Shown: positions 38,050-50,169 of the stretch, in pieces
Position numbering within the stretch: position 1 is the stretch's first letter
Layout of the letters: each line of letters begins with the position of its first letter
Source: Chalara sp. BL73
Taxonomy: Eukaryota > Ascomycota > Leotiomycetes > Helotiales
NCBI GenBank assembly: GCA_918026815.1
Contig: CAKJVC010000153.1
Location: 62,001 to 126,000, forward strand
Direction of reading: 5' to 3'
Length of the DNA: 64,000 nt
Notes under the pieces: model-generated
Told to the model about the DNA's origin: nothing
Seen by the model: only the letters and a program-made list of their open reading frames with translations
Database searches by the model: none
Made by a program: the position numbers and the translations under genes

Positions 38050-38830
38050 TTACAGCCAATTCGACGGCCTTGCCAGCCTGCTATGCTTTACAGACAATTC
38101 GATGGCCCCAGCCAGCCTGCTATACACTCTACAGACAATTCGACGGCCTTCGCCAGCCTACCATACCTACTACAATCAATTCGACAACTTTTGCCAGCTT
38201 GCCATACCTCCTATAAACAAATCGACGGCTTTGCCAGCCTGCTACACTCCCTACAGTCGACTCTATTTTCTTCGTTGCTGTCCAGGGAACTGCTACAGCC
38301 TTTCAGTCTGTTACAGCTTCTGATTCGATCCCTACAGTCGACTTTTTTTCCTTGGTTGCTGCCCAGGGAACTGCTACAGCTTTCAGGCTGCCCTGCTACA
38401 CTCTCTACAGTCGACTCTCCTTTCTTCGTTGCTGCCTAGGGAACTGCTACAGCCTTTCAGGCTGTTACAGCTTCTGATTCGATTTTTACAGTTCGACCTT
38501 TCTTCATCGCTGCCGCCAGGAAGCTGCTACAGCTTTTCAGGCTGTTACAGCTTTTGATTCAATTTTACGGCTTTCGACTTTCTTTTTTCTGTTGCCGCCT
38601 AGTTAGTTTTTACGGCTTTCGACGTTATTACGGCTTTTTAAGCTGTTACGGCTTAAGCAGCTATTACGACTTTCGGAGCTGTTACAGCTTTTTAAGTTGT
38701 TACAACTTTTGTAATAGCTACTACAGTTATTAATGCTACAATTTTCGACAATACAATTTGTAGCGTTACAGTTATTAACACTACAATTATTAACGCTGTT
38801 ACGGCTTATACAAGCGTGCTACGTACGTTT
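38050..38830. repeat. Compound tandem repeat
   Basis: Two repeat types lie side by side. From about 38053 to 38250 a unit of about 45-58 bp built on CAATTCGACGGCC...CCAGCCTGCTA recurs four to five times. From about 38250 to 38580 a unit of about 80 bp built on CTACAGTCGACT...CAGGGAACTGCTACAG recurs three to four times. Further right the units become shorter and AT-shifted (TTACGGCTTT-like) to about 38830. The reading frames across it are by-products of the repetition. Confidence 0.75.
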
Positions 38831-39312
38831 ATTACAACTTTAATTAAATAAAAAAAATATAAAGTTTTACAAGTGTTATAACTATTTAGTTTTTAAGTTT
38901 TTAAAAAGTTGCTAGTATTAAAACGTATATAACTAGTCACGTGAAAAGTTGTAAGTTTTTTTCGGGACTTACAACTTTTTCGCGACACGTAATTTAAAAC
39001 ACAATAAAAAAAATCGACACACATTTTACATTTAACGCCAACAAGCAAACTAAGTGAAATTACTAGTTTGCTCGGCGACTTGTGAAATACAGTCGACCGA
39101 TAAATATAAAAGTTGTTTTTATTGTAAAGTATATAATTTTTTTTTTAGTTTATAGTAAATTTTTGTTTTTGTTTATTAAATATTTTTGTAATTATAAAGT
39201 TTTTTTTTGTAAATTTAAATAAATTTTAAATTTTTTATTTAATATTTTATTTTTGTAGTTATAAAAAGTTTTCCTTAATTAAATACTAGCAATTTTTATT
39301 TTATTTTAATAT
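38831..39312. repeat. AT-rich eroded DNA
   Basis: Stretch with RIP-like composition and no gene. Part of it (38930-39090) is less AT-rich but shows no feature I can name. Confidence 0.4.
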
Positions 39313-39539
39313 TGTTGAGAATTAGTGGTGTAGCCCACCCGTAAAACATAGGCTATACTTTATGTAATAGCTTAGTTATCAGTAAATAAGTCGCACTTTT
39401 TTTACTGAGCACTTTCTGTAAAAGCTTTACAATTAAGTTAATTTATTTTTTTTGAACTACTGCAATTAAACATATTTTGCGTACAGCACAAGTTTTTTTT
39501 TTAAATTGACTGTAATTAACTTAGTATACTTATTTAATA
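39313..39539 (-). mobile_element. AT-eroded copy of the short element seen at 12.7 kb
   Basis: The reverse complement matches 12693-12906 along its whole length: it starts TGTTGAGAATTAG and contains the GTGGTGTAGCCCACCCGTAA block. Many C-to-T and G-to-A differences separate the copies. The hairpin arms persist in degraded form. A target duplication is not clear. Confidence 0.75.
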
Positions 39540-40062
39540 AGTTATAAACTCGAATTTGTATTGTAAATATACGAAAAAGCTAAAAAAAAAATAAAACTAA
39601 TCGAAAATAAAAATAAACTGTTAAAAACGACTATTTGCAGTTTAACAAATTTATGACAACAATAAAAACTATACAAAAAGCAACAAATAGCTAATAACAC
39701 AAAAACAACGAACTGTTAATATATACAAAAACAACAAATAACTAATAAAACAACAACAAACTTTTAGTCGAATTTACAAAATATACAAATTGCTATTTTA
39801 AATATATTAACAAATTTTAACTCGAAAACTACTATATAACAGTTTTTACACTTTATTTACAATACGAAAACTATTATATAACAGTTTTTTTTTATATCGA
39901 ATTTTATTAAACACGTTTAATAAAAAACTAAGCAATTCGATATAAATTACGTTAACAAAACAAAACGACTTGTAAAAACTTTAAGCTAAAATATATAAAA
40001 AAAACTAGTTTAAATTGTTAAAACTGTATTTTATAAAAAAAAAATCGTTTATATAATACAAT
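39540..40062. repeat. AT-rich eroded DNA up to a sharp composition boundary
   Basis: RIP-like sequence that ends abruptly at about 40062, where GC-normal DNA begins within a few bases. No gene. The edge is a candidate insertion boundary of the downstream element. Confidence 0.5.
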
Positions 40063-40764
40063 AAGTCTGAGTACGGCGGTTTGGGCCTGCCAAAACAGGG
40101 GCGTCGGGACGCTGTTTTATGGTCCCTCAACCGCTCGCTTAACCTGCCCAGACCCTTGACGCTCTCACGTGCCTCCTTCGCTTGGCGGATCCTTGTTAGC
40201 GTGCGGATCCTTGTCAGAGAGAACTTCAGAAAACGGGTTGCTCTTCCTCTCTCCACCTTCCATCATCCTGTGTCGAAAATGGCTCCCTTCGTCTCACCAG
40301 TCATGACGTTGCACACCCCCCAGTATTCTGAGGGCTCTCTGAGCTATATTTGCTCTCGCAGCCGCCCGCCTTCTCCAATTCTAAGTCGATCAGCTTCAAT
40401 CTTGTATGCTGTTTCTATTTTTCCTCGTTCTCTCTTCATTTGCTCTTTTTCGCGCAGTTGTCGGACTCTCAACTAATCTTGCGTCTCCTCGCTATTCTGG
40501 ACACATTCTTTGGCCGCGATTCTCTTTTCTGCAAAAGTTCTCGACACTCGCTTTTATTTTGCTTCGTGTAGCTTCTACGATTGCACAACATCGTATTTAT
40601 TCTTGCACAGTAGTATCTTGGTGCCTTTTTTTCTCTCCTACGGTTGTGCTCTTTAGCTAACACTCTCAAAGTCGATGTCTCGCTCTCCCTAACCTCCCTG
40701 AACTCAATTTCCTCGAAAATAATCCTTCACCTCCGCTTTCTTACTCGGAACCTTCCCAGGGACC
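40063..40764 (+). promoter_or_regulatory. Leader and promoter region of the DUF3435 gene
   Basis: GC-normal and pyrimidine-rich (CTCTTCCTCTCTCC and long T/C tracts), as is common in strong fungal promoters. Close to the left edge, CAAAACAGGGGCGTC and GACGCTGTTTT (about 40091-40117) can form an imperfect hairpin, which could belong to the end of a mobile element. The overlapping frames show no conserved domain. Confidence 0.4.
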
Positions 40765-43580
40765 ATGGCCCCCATAATCTCAATTCGAGCAGAGGAGACT
40801 TTCAAAGCTCTCGAAAATGTTCTCAAACGACGGAGAGACACCAGCCGGATATTGAAAGAAAAAGAGAAACAAATGCTTAGCGGAGAAGATTATCGCTGTA
40901 TGGAAGTTGATTTAAACCAGAAGAAATTCTTACAACCTCTGGACTCTGATAATACCAAAGCCAATATTTACTATATCAGGCAGAAATTTATTAGGTATGC
41001 CTGTACGACTTAAAATTTTATGATTTTGACCGGGTTGGGGCTAACAAAAAGCAGATACTGTGACCACCAAGAATTGGGATATTGGCGTACAGCTATCCTT
41101 AAGCATAATTGTAATAAAGGGAGAATGATGTCGTTCCTTCACTGGATCTGCGAGACTTATCTGGCAAAGAAACGAAAGAAAGGAAAACGAAAGTCAGTCA
41201 ACCAGTATTGGCGGGATTTTAAGATGCTCTATCGCCGAGTGAATGGCGCGTTTGTGGATGCGAACGATTCAAATGAAGTCGTTAAGGTATGTTTCATTTA
41301 TCCACGCTGCTCTTTTATCGCATACTGATTTTCCGCTCGAAGTACATCAACGGCACGCTAAAGGTCAAGTTTGGACTGGACACTACGTCTAAATCCAAGC
41401 CCGTGGCGGGACCTGATGACCTACTTCTTTTGCTTGTCCAGCACTGGGCTCGGGATGAACATGTGTTTCCAACTGAAGACGACCGTCATGACGTCGCTAC
41501 GATCCTGCTGTTCCAATCTTACACGGGTGGTCGACCCGCCGAGTTCGTCCACTCCTCGAAGGGCAAGGCCAGCGAAGACCCTCTTGGGGAAGTAGAAGAG
41601 ACCAAGAATAGACAGCCTCAAGAGAGAAGAGAGAAGCATAACGGCAAAGGTGTCAATGCTGATGATAGCCTGGAGTACGACGATGATAGTGATGCTAGTG
41701 ATGGCCTTGAGTCCAACGACGACCTCCTCTTCGACTCTGAGGACGACGAAACCGCCGACGAGGATGACTTCTTTCACAAAGGCACGGACGGGAAGGCTAG
41801 CCACGATAGCGGCTACAGCAGCGATGAGACCGATGCTATTATGACGGAGGACACTGACGACTGCTACCCAGTCGAGGTTAACGGCGCTGAACGGCTGGTG
41901 CAACAAAACTGTGACGTGGATGAGCTCAACGAGTTTGGGGAGGCGATACGGAAGTGCAAAGCGCTCTGCTACGAAGACATCTGCCTTTGGATCGTCAAGA
42001 ACCCGAAGCAGGGGGAGCGAGACCTCTTGGCAATGGAGGTCCACTTGCGGCACCACAAAGGGGTGGATAATAAGCCCAAACCGTACGTTGGTTTTAACGT
42101 TATGCCATTAAACCCAGGCTAACTCACTTGCAGCACGACCTTTCTGTTCCGGGAGAATCCTCTCCCTATCCTTTGTCCGATCTCCCACATCTTGGCTCGC
42201 GCAATCCGCGACGACGCTATTTTTGTCGACGGCTACACATCCGCCGAGCCTTTTTTTGCGACGAACCTAAGAAATCAGAGAATGAGGGCGATGAAGGTGC
42301 ACTGGAAGCCGGAGTGGCTCAAGCGACCAGTTTTTCGCAGGTCCGTCCGTACCGTGACTGGCTGGGAGAAGTCGAAGACCAAACCTATGACTTACTCGAC
42401 TTATTGCTTATACATTGATCGTCTTGGGAAAGACACGGGTTTTGAAGACAAGCTGACGACTTATTGCTTCCGCCGAGGTACAGCAAACGCGATCGACGGT
42501 ATGTATTCTATTTGACTCTCATTTACTTTTCGATGCTGATAGCTCTTTTTAGGTGTTGCTTCAGATGCCGTGCGCGATCAGGTCATGAGACACGATCCTT
42601 TCACCGGAGTCTTTAATGGAGCGTATATCAACCACATTGTCAGATTTAACGTGCAAGACGCTTTTCTAGAAAGTGATGTTTCTGATGATGGGCTTACCCG
42701 GGCCTTTACGCATATGAGTATTCGCTGCAACCCAGGCGCTCCAAAAGAAGTACCCAATGAGGTGATGGAGCGCCTCTTTGCAGCGGATCCAGATATTGTA
42801 GACCTCGAGCGACGATTCAAGGACTTATATACCGAGATCAAGTGGGAGTACAAGTTTATCAAGCGAGCGCCGAAGGAGAAGCGAAAAGAGCACGAAGACC
42901 TTCGCAAGCAGCTTACGAATACAAAGAAAAGCTTGAGAACCGAGATCGAGGATGCATACCGGAAGGATTACTTCTTTCAAATTCATAATGAGATGATGAA
43001 AAAGCAACTGCAAAGGCACCTGGACAAGACTGTGGTCGAAAAGGATGCTGAGGATGCTAAGGATGTCGAGCGAGTTGTTGAACATCAACTCGAAGAACGG
43101 ACACGATTACAGCAGGTTCTTTGCGATCTTTCTAAACACCTCAGTTCTTACGTTATTGTTGCTCGAAAAGTCTCTGCCATTAACTTGATGGTCACGCTCG
43201 CTTCTCGACAAGAGTTTCAAACTCGCAAGCCGCGGTCTGCCCCAGCCTCCAAGGATCTAGTCAAAAAAGAATCTCCTGCTCCCGATCCATTTCTACCGCC
43301 TGATGAATTTCCCATCGTTTGTAAAAAGACTCAATGTATTCTCTGCATCGGAAACGAGCGGCTTCCGTACGTGCAACGAACACGCACCTTTAAGCGCGTT
43401 TCACACATGTGGGATCATGTTGAGAATATTCATTTGTGCAAAGTGCCGGCAGAACAGCGGATTATCTGCAACCATCCTGTATGCAAAGCTGACGGTTTGG
43501 TTCTTAATAACGTTACGCATTTCAAGAATCACGTGGCCACGGTCCACAAGATCGATCTTCGGCCAAGAGTTTTTCCTTGA
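40765..43580 (+). CDS. DUF3435 tyrosine recombinase with C-terminal C2H2-like fingers (Starship captain-like)
   Basis: Exons 40765-40994, 41055-41286, 41343-42082, 42134-42498 and 42553-43580 join in frame to 864 residues. The DUF3435 (PF11917) core shows FQSYTGGRPAEFVHSS, containing the first catalytic Arg. An acidic linker follows (about 41590-41880, rich in D, E and S), then TTYCFRRGTANAIDG with the second Arg block, and a candidate catalytic Tyr in NGAYINH. A lysine- and glutamate-rich helical segment follows, and the C-terminus has paired Cys/His motifs (CILC, HMWDHVENIH, CNHPVC, HFKNHVATVH). DUF3435 proteins are the tyrosine recombinases that mobilise fungal Starships and related Crypton-like elements; captains sit at the 5' edge and read inward, as here, about 700 bp from the composition boundary. 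No frameshift is seen, so it may be active. A lone Crypton-like gene is the alternative. Confidence 0.88.
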
Positions 43581-44607
43581 TTTTTTTATCCTGCGACTTG
43601 CTTTGTGTATATCTATTAATCTATTTGTGGCGTTTGGTGTGGCTGGAGATTAGAATCGCGTAAGTACGTGATATATAGATTATTTAGCATTTTTACTAGC
43701 TTGTCTTGATACAATACAGAGCACAAATTGCATAACGTCTGTCCCTGCGTCCCGAGACGCACCGTGTCACGAGACAAGTTTATAGTTTTGGAATCATAAA
43801 TTTTTTCTTAGGAAGTCTACGAAGTTGTTATAAATATGTCACTTTCTTTAACTATTTCTCTTTAAGGAGACCACTTAGCAATAAGAAAAACACTGTAGTT
43901 GATCATGTTGTCGATTGTTTCAATCACACCACTGACCACCTCTTCGGCAGTTCCCCCCTGCTTAATCGCGACAATTAAAGTCTCTTCGAAATTCGGAGCA
44001 CTTAGGGAAAGGTTCCATGAAGAAAGAATATGGGCCCAAGTTTTGAAAATACTTAGAAAGGAACATAATGTAGTCCGGGAGTTACGCCGTGCGAGGGAAG
44101 TGGCATAAACGCCACCTTGTTTAATATACGGTATTCAAGCTAGACCTCGCTATATTTTACCGAGCCACGATTTTTAAGGCCGGTCATATTTGTGGCATAA
44201 TAGTGGATCAACAAGTCCTCTCTATCACCACCTGTGCCCTCACTTGTCAACCTTCAACTACAGCGCAAGGCTTAAAAGGCTTGCGGCATTTTTTCAACGA
44301 CGAACAACCTATCCCAGGATTCAGTGTGTAATGCGCTGATGAAATGAGCAACATTGAGAGTCTTTTCACGTTGTGTCTGCCTCCGCTGTGCAAGCCTACG
44401 CCACATTGCAGCCTTGTGGGCAGCGCTTGCAACCACATCTGCACAATCCTCTGACGACCAGTCTTTCGACATCTGCTTCTATTCTGTCGACTTTCAAATC
44501 ACGGTCCTTTTTGTCGACGCCAACACACTATCTACTAGTGGCGTACCTATAAACGCGAGTCCCCACAGTGCTTAAATGTTATGACGTCGTTGCCACCCTA
44601 GCGCCCG
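43581..44607. other. Spacer between recombinase and NLR genes
   Basis: No gene I can support. A 69-codon plus frame at 43899-44108 and two minus frames around 44247-44472 have charged, helix-like content but match nothing I recognise. They could be remnants. Confidence 0.4.
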
Positions 44608-47600
44608 ATGTCAGGCGATTATCAACGAATTAGCGGAATTTCAGCAGCAAATGGTGCCAAGGTCGTGGTGGGGAAAGTCGGATCTGTAAACTTTGGGGAC
44701 AGTGAAAGTGAGTATTTCAGCAGGCTAGCTCTCAAGGCTGTAAGGATTGCAGAACGCTGATCAGCAGCTCGTGGCTAGACAACTCACTCAATCTTCTGCC
44801 GTTTGCAACAAATGCGCCTTTCAACTCATATGACCGCCAACATGAACCCACCTGCCTTCCTGACACCCGCGTCGACCTTTTACAAGAGATATATAACTGG
44901 GCTGAGGGAACGGATGAGCGGCGCATCTTCTGGTTACATGGTCTGGCTGGCACCGGAAAGTCGACGATTGCACGCACTGTTGCCCGCAGATACTACGACC
45001 AAGCGTGTCTTGGGGCCAGTTTCTTCTTCTCGAAAGGCGGTGGGGATGTGAGCCATGCCGGCAAGTTCTTCACAAGTATTGCCGTGCAGCTCGCAAATAG
45101 CGTACCATCTCTTCAACCATATATTTACGATGCTGTCGCCAAGCATAAAGACATTGCGAGCCAGACCCTCCGTGACCAATGGCGCCATCTTATTCTTGAT
45201 CCACTATCACAGCTTGACTTCAATGCTGGCGGATCCTCAAATATTCTCGTCGTTGATGCGCTTGATGAGTGTGAGGATGATAACAACGTACGGATCATTC
45301 TACAGCTCTTAGCCGAAGCTCGATCGTTGAAGACAACGCGACTTCGAGTTTTTGTGACAAGCAGACCGGAAATTCCAATCCGACACGGCATGTACAGTAT
45401 CCCGCAAGCTGAACACAAGGATTTCATACTCCAAAACATACCGCCGGCGATTATCAACCACGACATCTTTCTATTCCTCGAATACAATCTGGGGATAATC
45501 GGGCAGGAGTGGACTCTTGGAGCTGGCTGGCCAGGCGAGCAGGTTCTGAGACAGCTAGTTCTATATGCTAGTGGCCTCTTCATCTGGGCGGCCACGGCTT
45601 GTCGGTTTATCCGTGAAGGGAAGCGATTCGCACGCAAGAGACTAGATACAATTCTGAGAGGCAGCAATAGTGCTGTTACAGCACCAGAAAAATACCTTAA
45701 TGAAATATACCTTGCCGTCTTGAAGCAATCTATTTCCTTAAACTATACGGACGAAGAAAAGGAAGAGTTATGTGGCATGTTAAAAAATACGCTTGGAACT
45801 CTAGTAGTCTTGCTCTCGCCTCTTTCTGCCTTTTCAGTAAGCAGACTATTACATCTCCCAAAAGAAGCTATTGATCAGACACTAGAGGATCTTTATGCAA
45901 TCCTAGATATTCCAGAGGACCAGGCTCGCCCACTCCATATCCACCATCCGTCGTTTCGCGACTTCCTTCTCAATAAAAATCGATCTGGAAATTTCTGGGT
46001 GGATGAGAAGCAGGTGCATCAGACATTAGCTGCGGATTGCCTACTGCTGATGTCTGGGACACTCAAGAAGGACATCTGCGAAATGTATACTCCTGGTAGT
46101 CTAGTTACTCAAGTCAATAGCAATCGCGTTAAGGAATGCCTTCCCTCTGAAGTTCAATACGCATGCCTATACTGGGTCCAGCATCTACAAAGGAGTGGCG
46201 CTAAGCTTCATGATAATGAGAAGATCTATCAATTTCTGCAAGATCATCTGCTTCATTGGCTTGAGGCGCTTAGCTGGATAGGAAAGATCTCAGAAGGGAT
46301 TCTTGCGGTGCTGTCTCTAGAAGCTTTAATTCCAGTAAGCCTGCCTTGTAATATTTTAAAATCTGACTAACTTATACTAAGGCTGATACCTCTCCTAGTC
46401 TACACGCATTTATCCATGATGCAAAGCGATTCGTCTTATATAACCGATCAATAATCGAACAGTTTCCCCTCCAGTTATATTGCTCAGCCCTTGTATTTGC
46501 CCCAGAGAAAAGCATTGTTCGGAGACAATTCGAGAAGAATATCCCACATTGGATCCAAACTAAGCCCAGAGTACAAGCCAATTGGAACGCAGCGCTGCAG
46601 ACGCTCGAAGGCCACTCAGACTTCGTTAGCTCTGTAGCTTTTTCGCCGGACGGCAAGCTAGTAGTATCTGGGTCTGTCGATAAGACAGTGCGGCTCTGGG
46701 ATGCCACGACAGGTACGGCGTGGCAAACACTCGAGGGCCACTCGGGTTGCGTTAGCTCTGTAGCTTTCTCGCCGGACAGCAAACTAGTGGCGTCTGGGTC
46801 TAACGATGAAACAGTGTGGCTCTGGGATGCTACGACAGGCGTAGCACTGCAAACGCTCGAGGGCCACTCAAACTTTGTCAAGTCTGTAGCTTTTTCGCCG
46901 GACGGGAAACTAGTAGTGTCTGGGTCTGTCGATAAGACAGTGCGGCTCTGGGATGCCGCGACAGGCGCGGCGCTGCAAACCTTCGAGGGCCATTTGTACT
47001 TCGTCAAGTCTGTAGCTTTTTCGCCGGACGGGAAACTAGTAGTGTCTGGGTCTTACGATAAGACAGTGCGGCTTTGGGATGCCGCGACAGGCGCGGCACT
47101 GCAAACGCTCGAAGGCCATTTAGACTTTGTTAGCTCTGTGGCTTTTTCGCCGGACGGCAAGCTAGTAGTGTCTGGGTCTGTCGATAAGACAGTGCGGCTC
47201 TGGGATGCCGCGACAGGCGCGGCGCGGCAAACACTCGAAGGCCACTCGGATTGCGTTAGCTCTGTAGCTTTTTCGCCTAACAGCAAACTGGTGGTGTCTG
47301 GGTCTTGGGATAAAACAGTGCGGCTTTGGGATTCCGCTACAGGCGCAGCGCTGCAAACGCTCGAAGGCCATTCGAACTTCGTCAGGTCTGTAGCTTTCTC
47401 GCCGGATAGCAAACTAGTGGTGTCTGGGTCTGAAGATAAGACAGTGCGGCTCTGGGATGCCGCGACAGGCGCGGCGCGGCAAACACTCGAAAGCCACTCG
47501 GATTGCGTTAGCTCTGTAGCTTTTTCGCCGGACAGCAAACAAGTGGTGTCTGGATCTTGGGATAAGGCAGTGCGGCTCTGGGATGCCGCGACAGGCGCGG

Positions 47601-49357
47601 CGCGGCAAACGCTCGAAGGCCACTCAGACTTCGTTAACTCTGTAGCTTTTTCGCCGGACGGTAAACGAGTGATGTCTGGGTCAGACGATAAGACAGTGCG
47701 GCTCTGGGATGCTACAACAGGCGCGGCGCTGCAAACACTCGAAGGCCACTCGGATTGCGTCAGCTCTGTAGCTTTTTCGCCGAACAGGAAACTAGTGGTG
47801 TCTGGGTCTGACGATGAAACAGTGCGGCTCTGGGATGCTGCGACAGGCGCGGCGCGGCAAAAGCTCGAAGGGCACTCGGATTGCGTTAACTCTGTAGCTT
47901 TTTCGCCGGACGGCAAACTGGTGATGTCTGGGTCTGACGATAAGACAGTGCGGCTCTGGGATGCCGCGACAGGCGCGGCGCGGCAAACACTCGAAGGCCA
48001 CTCGGATTGCGTTAGCTCTGTAGCTTTTTCGCCGGACAGCAAACAGGTGGTGTCTGGGTCTTGGGATGAGGCAGTGCGGCTCTGGGATGCTACGACAGGC
48101 GCGGCGCGGCAAACGCTCGAGGGTCATTCGAGCCTTGTTAACTCTGTAGCTTTTTCGCCGGACGGTAAACTAGTGGTGTCTGGGTCTGACGATAAGACAG
48201 TGCGGCTCTGGGATGCCGCGACAGGCGCAGCGCTGCAAACGCTCGAGGGCCACTCAGACTTCGTTAACTCTGTGGCTTTTTCGCCGGACGGCAAACTGGT
48301 GGTGTCTGGGTCTTGGGATAAAACAGTGCGGCTTTGGGATGCCGCGACAGGCGCGGCGCTGCAAACGCTCGAAGGCCATTCGAACTTCGTCAAGTCTGTA
48401 GCTTTTTCGCCGGACGGCAAACTGGTGGTGTCTGGGTCTGACGATGAAACGGTGCGGCTCTGGGATGCTACGACAGGCGCAGCGCTGCAAACGCTCGAAG
48501 GCCACTCAGACTTCGTTAACTCTGTAGCTTTTTCGCCGGACGGGAAACTAGTAGTGTCTGGGTCTGACGATAAAACAGTGCGGCTCTGGGATGCTACGAC
48601 AGGCGCGGCGCTGCAAACGCTCGAGGGCCATTCGAGCTTTGTCAAGTCTGTAGCTTTTTCGCCGGACGGGAAACTAGTGATGTCTGGGTCTGAAGATAAG
48701 ACAGTGCGGCTCTGGGATGCCGCGACAGGCGCGGCGCGGCAAACACTCGAAGGCCACTCGGATTGCGTTAGCTCTGTGGCTTTTTCACCGAATAGTAAGC
48801 TAATAGTGTCTGGGTCTTACGATAAGACAGTGCGGCTCTGGGATGCCGCGACAAGCGCGGCGCTGCAAACGCTCGAGGGCCACTCGGATTGCGTTAGCTC
48901 TGTAGCTTTTTCGCCTAACAGCAAACTGGTGGTGTCTGGGTCTCGGGATAAGACAGTGCGGCTCTGGGATGCCGCGACAGGCGCGGCGCTACGAACGCTC
49001 GAAGGCCATTCGAGCCGAGTTGAGTCTGTGGCTTTTTCACCGAATAGTAAGCTAATAGTGTCTGGGTCTTACAATAATACAGTGCGGCTCTGGGATGCCG
49101 CGACAGGCACGGCGCTGCAAACGCTCGAGGGCCACTGGAGCCTAGTCTACTCAGACTTAATCATTTCGCTCAGTAGCAAACTGTATGGTTTATTTGTAGC
49201 AAATGAGTGGATCACAGAAGAAAATACAAATATTCTTTGGCTTCCACCAGACTATCGACCCACTTTTGTAGCTATTCGGTATAGAAGTGTCGCAATAGGG
49301 CAATCATCAGGAGCCATTTCATTATTTGAGTTTGTGCCAGGGATAAAAGTAATATAG
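44608..49357 (+). CDS. NACHT-WD40 NLR protein (HET-E/HNWD-like architecture)
   Basis: Likely intracellular recognition receptor of the STAND class. The NACHT ATPase shows the P-loop HGLAGTGKST (about 44932-44961) and the Walker B stretch ILVVDALDECED (about 45244), with a preceding CLPDTRVDLL motif typical of this family. Intron 46335-46381 is clear. The C-terminal half is a WD40 propeller domain of 20 near-identical 42-residue repeats (about 46604-49130) plus a degenerate 21st and a unique tail. The start is uncertain: an exon at 44608 encodes MSGDYQRISGISAANG..., joined through a frame-preserving 38-nt intron (44686-44723) or differently; from 44724 the frame is open. With that model the protein has 1554 residues. 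Differences between repeats cluster at a few fixed positions, as in Podospora het-d/het-e. Partner and ligand are unknown. Confidence 0.88.
46604..49135 (+). repeat. Coding 126-bp tandem repeat, about 20 units (WD40)
   Basis: Each unit encodes GHS-x2-V-x-SVAFSP-x2-K-x-V-x-SGS-x-D-x2-VRLWDA-x-TGAA. Units differ mainly after GHS, between V and SVAF, after SGS and at the last residue (L or R). High nucleotide identity makes copy number prone to change by unequal crossing-over or slippage. Long minus-strand frames across the array are shadows of the repetition. Confidence 0.93.
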
Positions 49358-49782
49358 ATAATAGTTCTTATAATAGCTTTCTATATATTGCATTGTTTTT
49401 TTACCTCTATTTCACAGAGAGGGTCAAGGGGAGCAGGTTACTTTATAGTGAGCGATTATTATTACTCTGTTCTAGTGTCTTCTCGAATATACTAGCGCTT
49501 ACATGATGATTCATATACCACATATCTCGTGAGACAATTCATAGCAAGGGAAGGCAAGTTGAGATCGAGTCAAAACGCTATGACAGTTGCCTCACGCCTT
49601 TAAGGGGCTTATTGTAAAAACAGCTAAGTTATTAAAGTTACTTGGTGTTTGCTTAACTGCGTTACGGGGCTAGTTTTGACTCTGTTGATTTTAGGTTTAG
49701 GTTGGCTAAAGTTACCACTGAGTACCAAGATATCCTGCAACAAAAGAGCTCACATAGGTGGGTAACTCTTTTATTATTGTGA
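49358..49782. other. Spacer downstream of the NACHT-WD40 gene
   Basis: 3' flank with no gene visible. Confidence 0.4.
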
Positions 49783-50169
49783 CTACAGGTACGATATCAA
49801 TGCTCCTAAAGCTTCTACAGTCTCCTGTTTCATCCTGTCGAGGTTCGCTTCTTTTTCTTTACGATCTACCTTCTCTTTACTGTTCTTTGCTTCTCCGGAC
49901 AACCCTTTTAAGGCGTTTTCCTGCGCAGCAAGCTTCCTCAGGAGACAATCGCCTACTATAGCTGTACCCTCAGCCTTTTCCAATTCTTTATAAAAGCCTG
50001 GCCCGGCCTCTGCTCTCCGAAAGGCGCGAGCTTCAAGCTTTGCCTTGCGGTCCTCGTGTTCTAGACGAATTCTGTTCTCAGCTTTTTCCGTGGTGAAAGT
50101 GGTTCGACCAGATCCACGAGAAGGGATCCTGAATATGTCGTCAGGTAATTGGATTCTCGATGGTGCCAT
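49783..50169 (-). CDS. Small charged, probably coiled-coil protein of unknown function
   Basis: 128 residues from the MAPSRIQLPDD methionine; an in-frame ATG 16 codons upstream is possible. The middle and C-terminal parts are rich in K, E, R and A with a helix-forming pattern (about residues 30-120) and lack hydrophobic membrane segments. No intron. I do not recognise the family. It is divergent from the gene at 50988, so the two may share a promoter region. It could be a partner of that gene or an orphan cargo gene. Confidence 0.55.
   Translation of the reverse strand: MAPSRIQLPDDIFRIPSRGSGRTTFTTEKAENRIRLEHEDRKAKLEARAFRRAEAGPGFYKELEKAEGTAIVGDCLLRKLAAQENALKGLSGEAKNSKEKVDRKEKEANLDRMKQETVEALGALISYL

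Noticed and set aside
40081..40669. Several open frames upstream of the recombinase
   Set aside because: Pyrimidine-rich leader sequence without domain or codon pattern; they overlap each other in different frames.
44247..44575. A minus-strand frame of about 66 residues (MSKDWSSED...)
   Set aside because: Charged and helix-like, but no family recognised and too short to support as a gene without expression data.
46372..48645. Long minus-strand frames across the WD40 array
   Set aside because: A repeat length divisible by three keeps several frames open; only the plus frame encodes the GH...WD pattern.
46604..49135. CRISPR-like regular repeats
   Set aside because: The unit is a 126-bp coding repeat with no spacers, in a eukaryotic gene.
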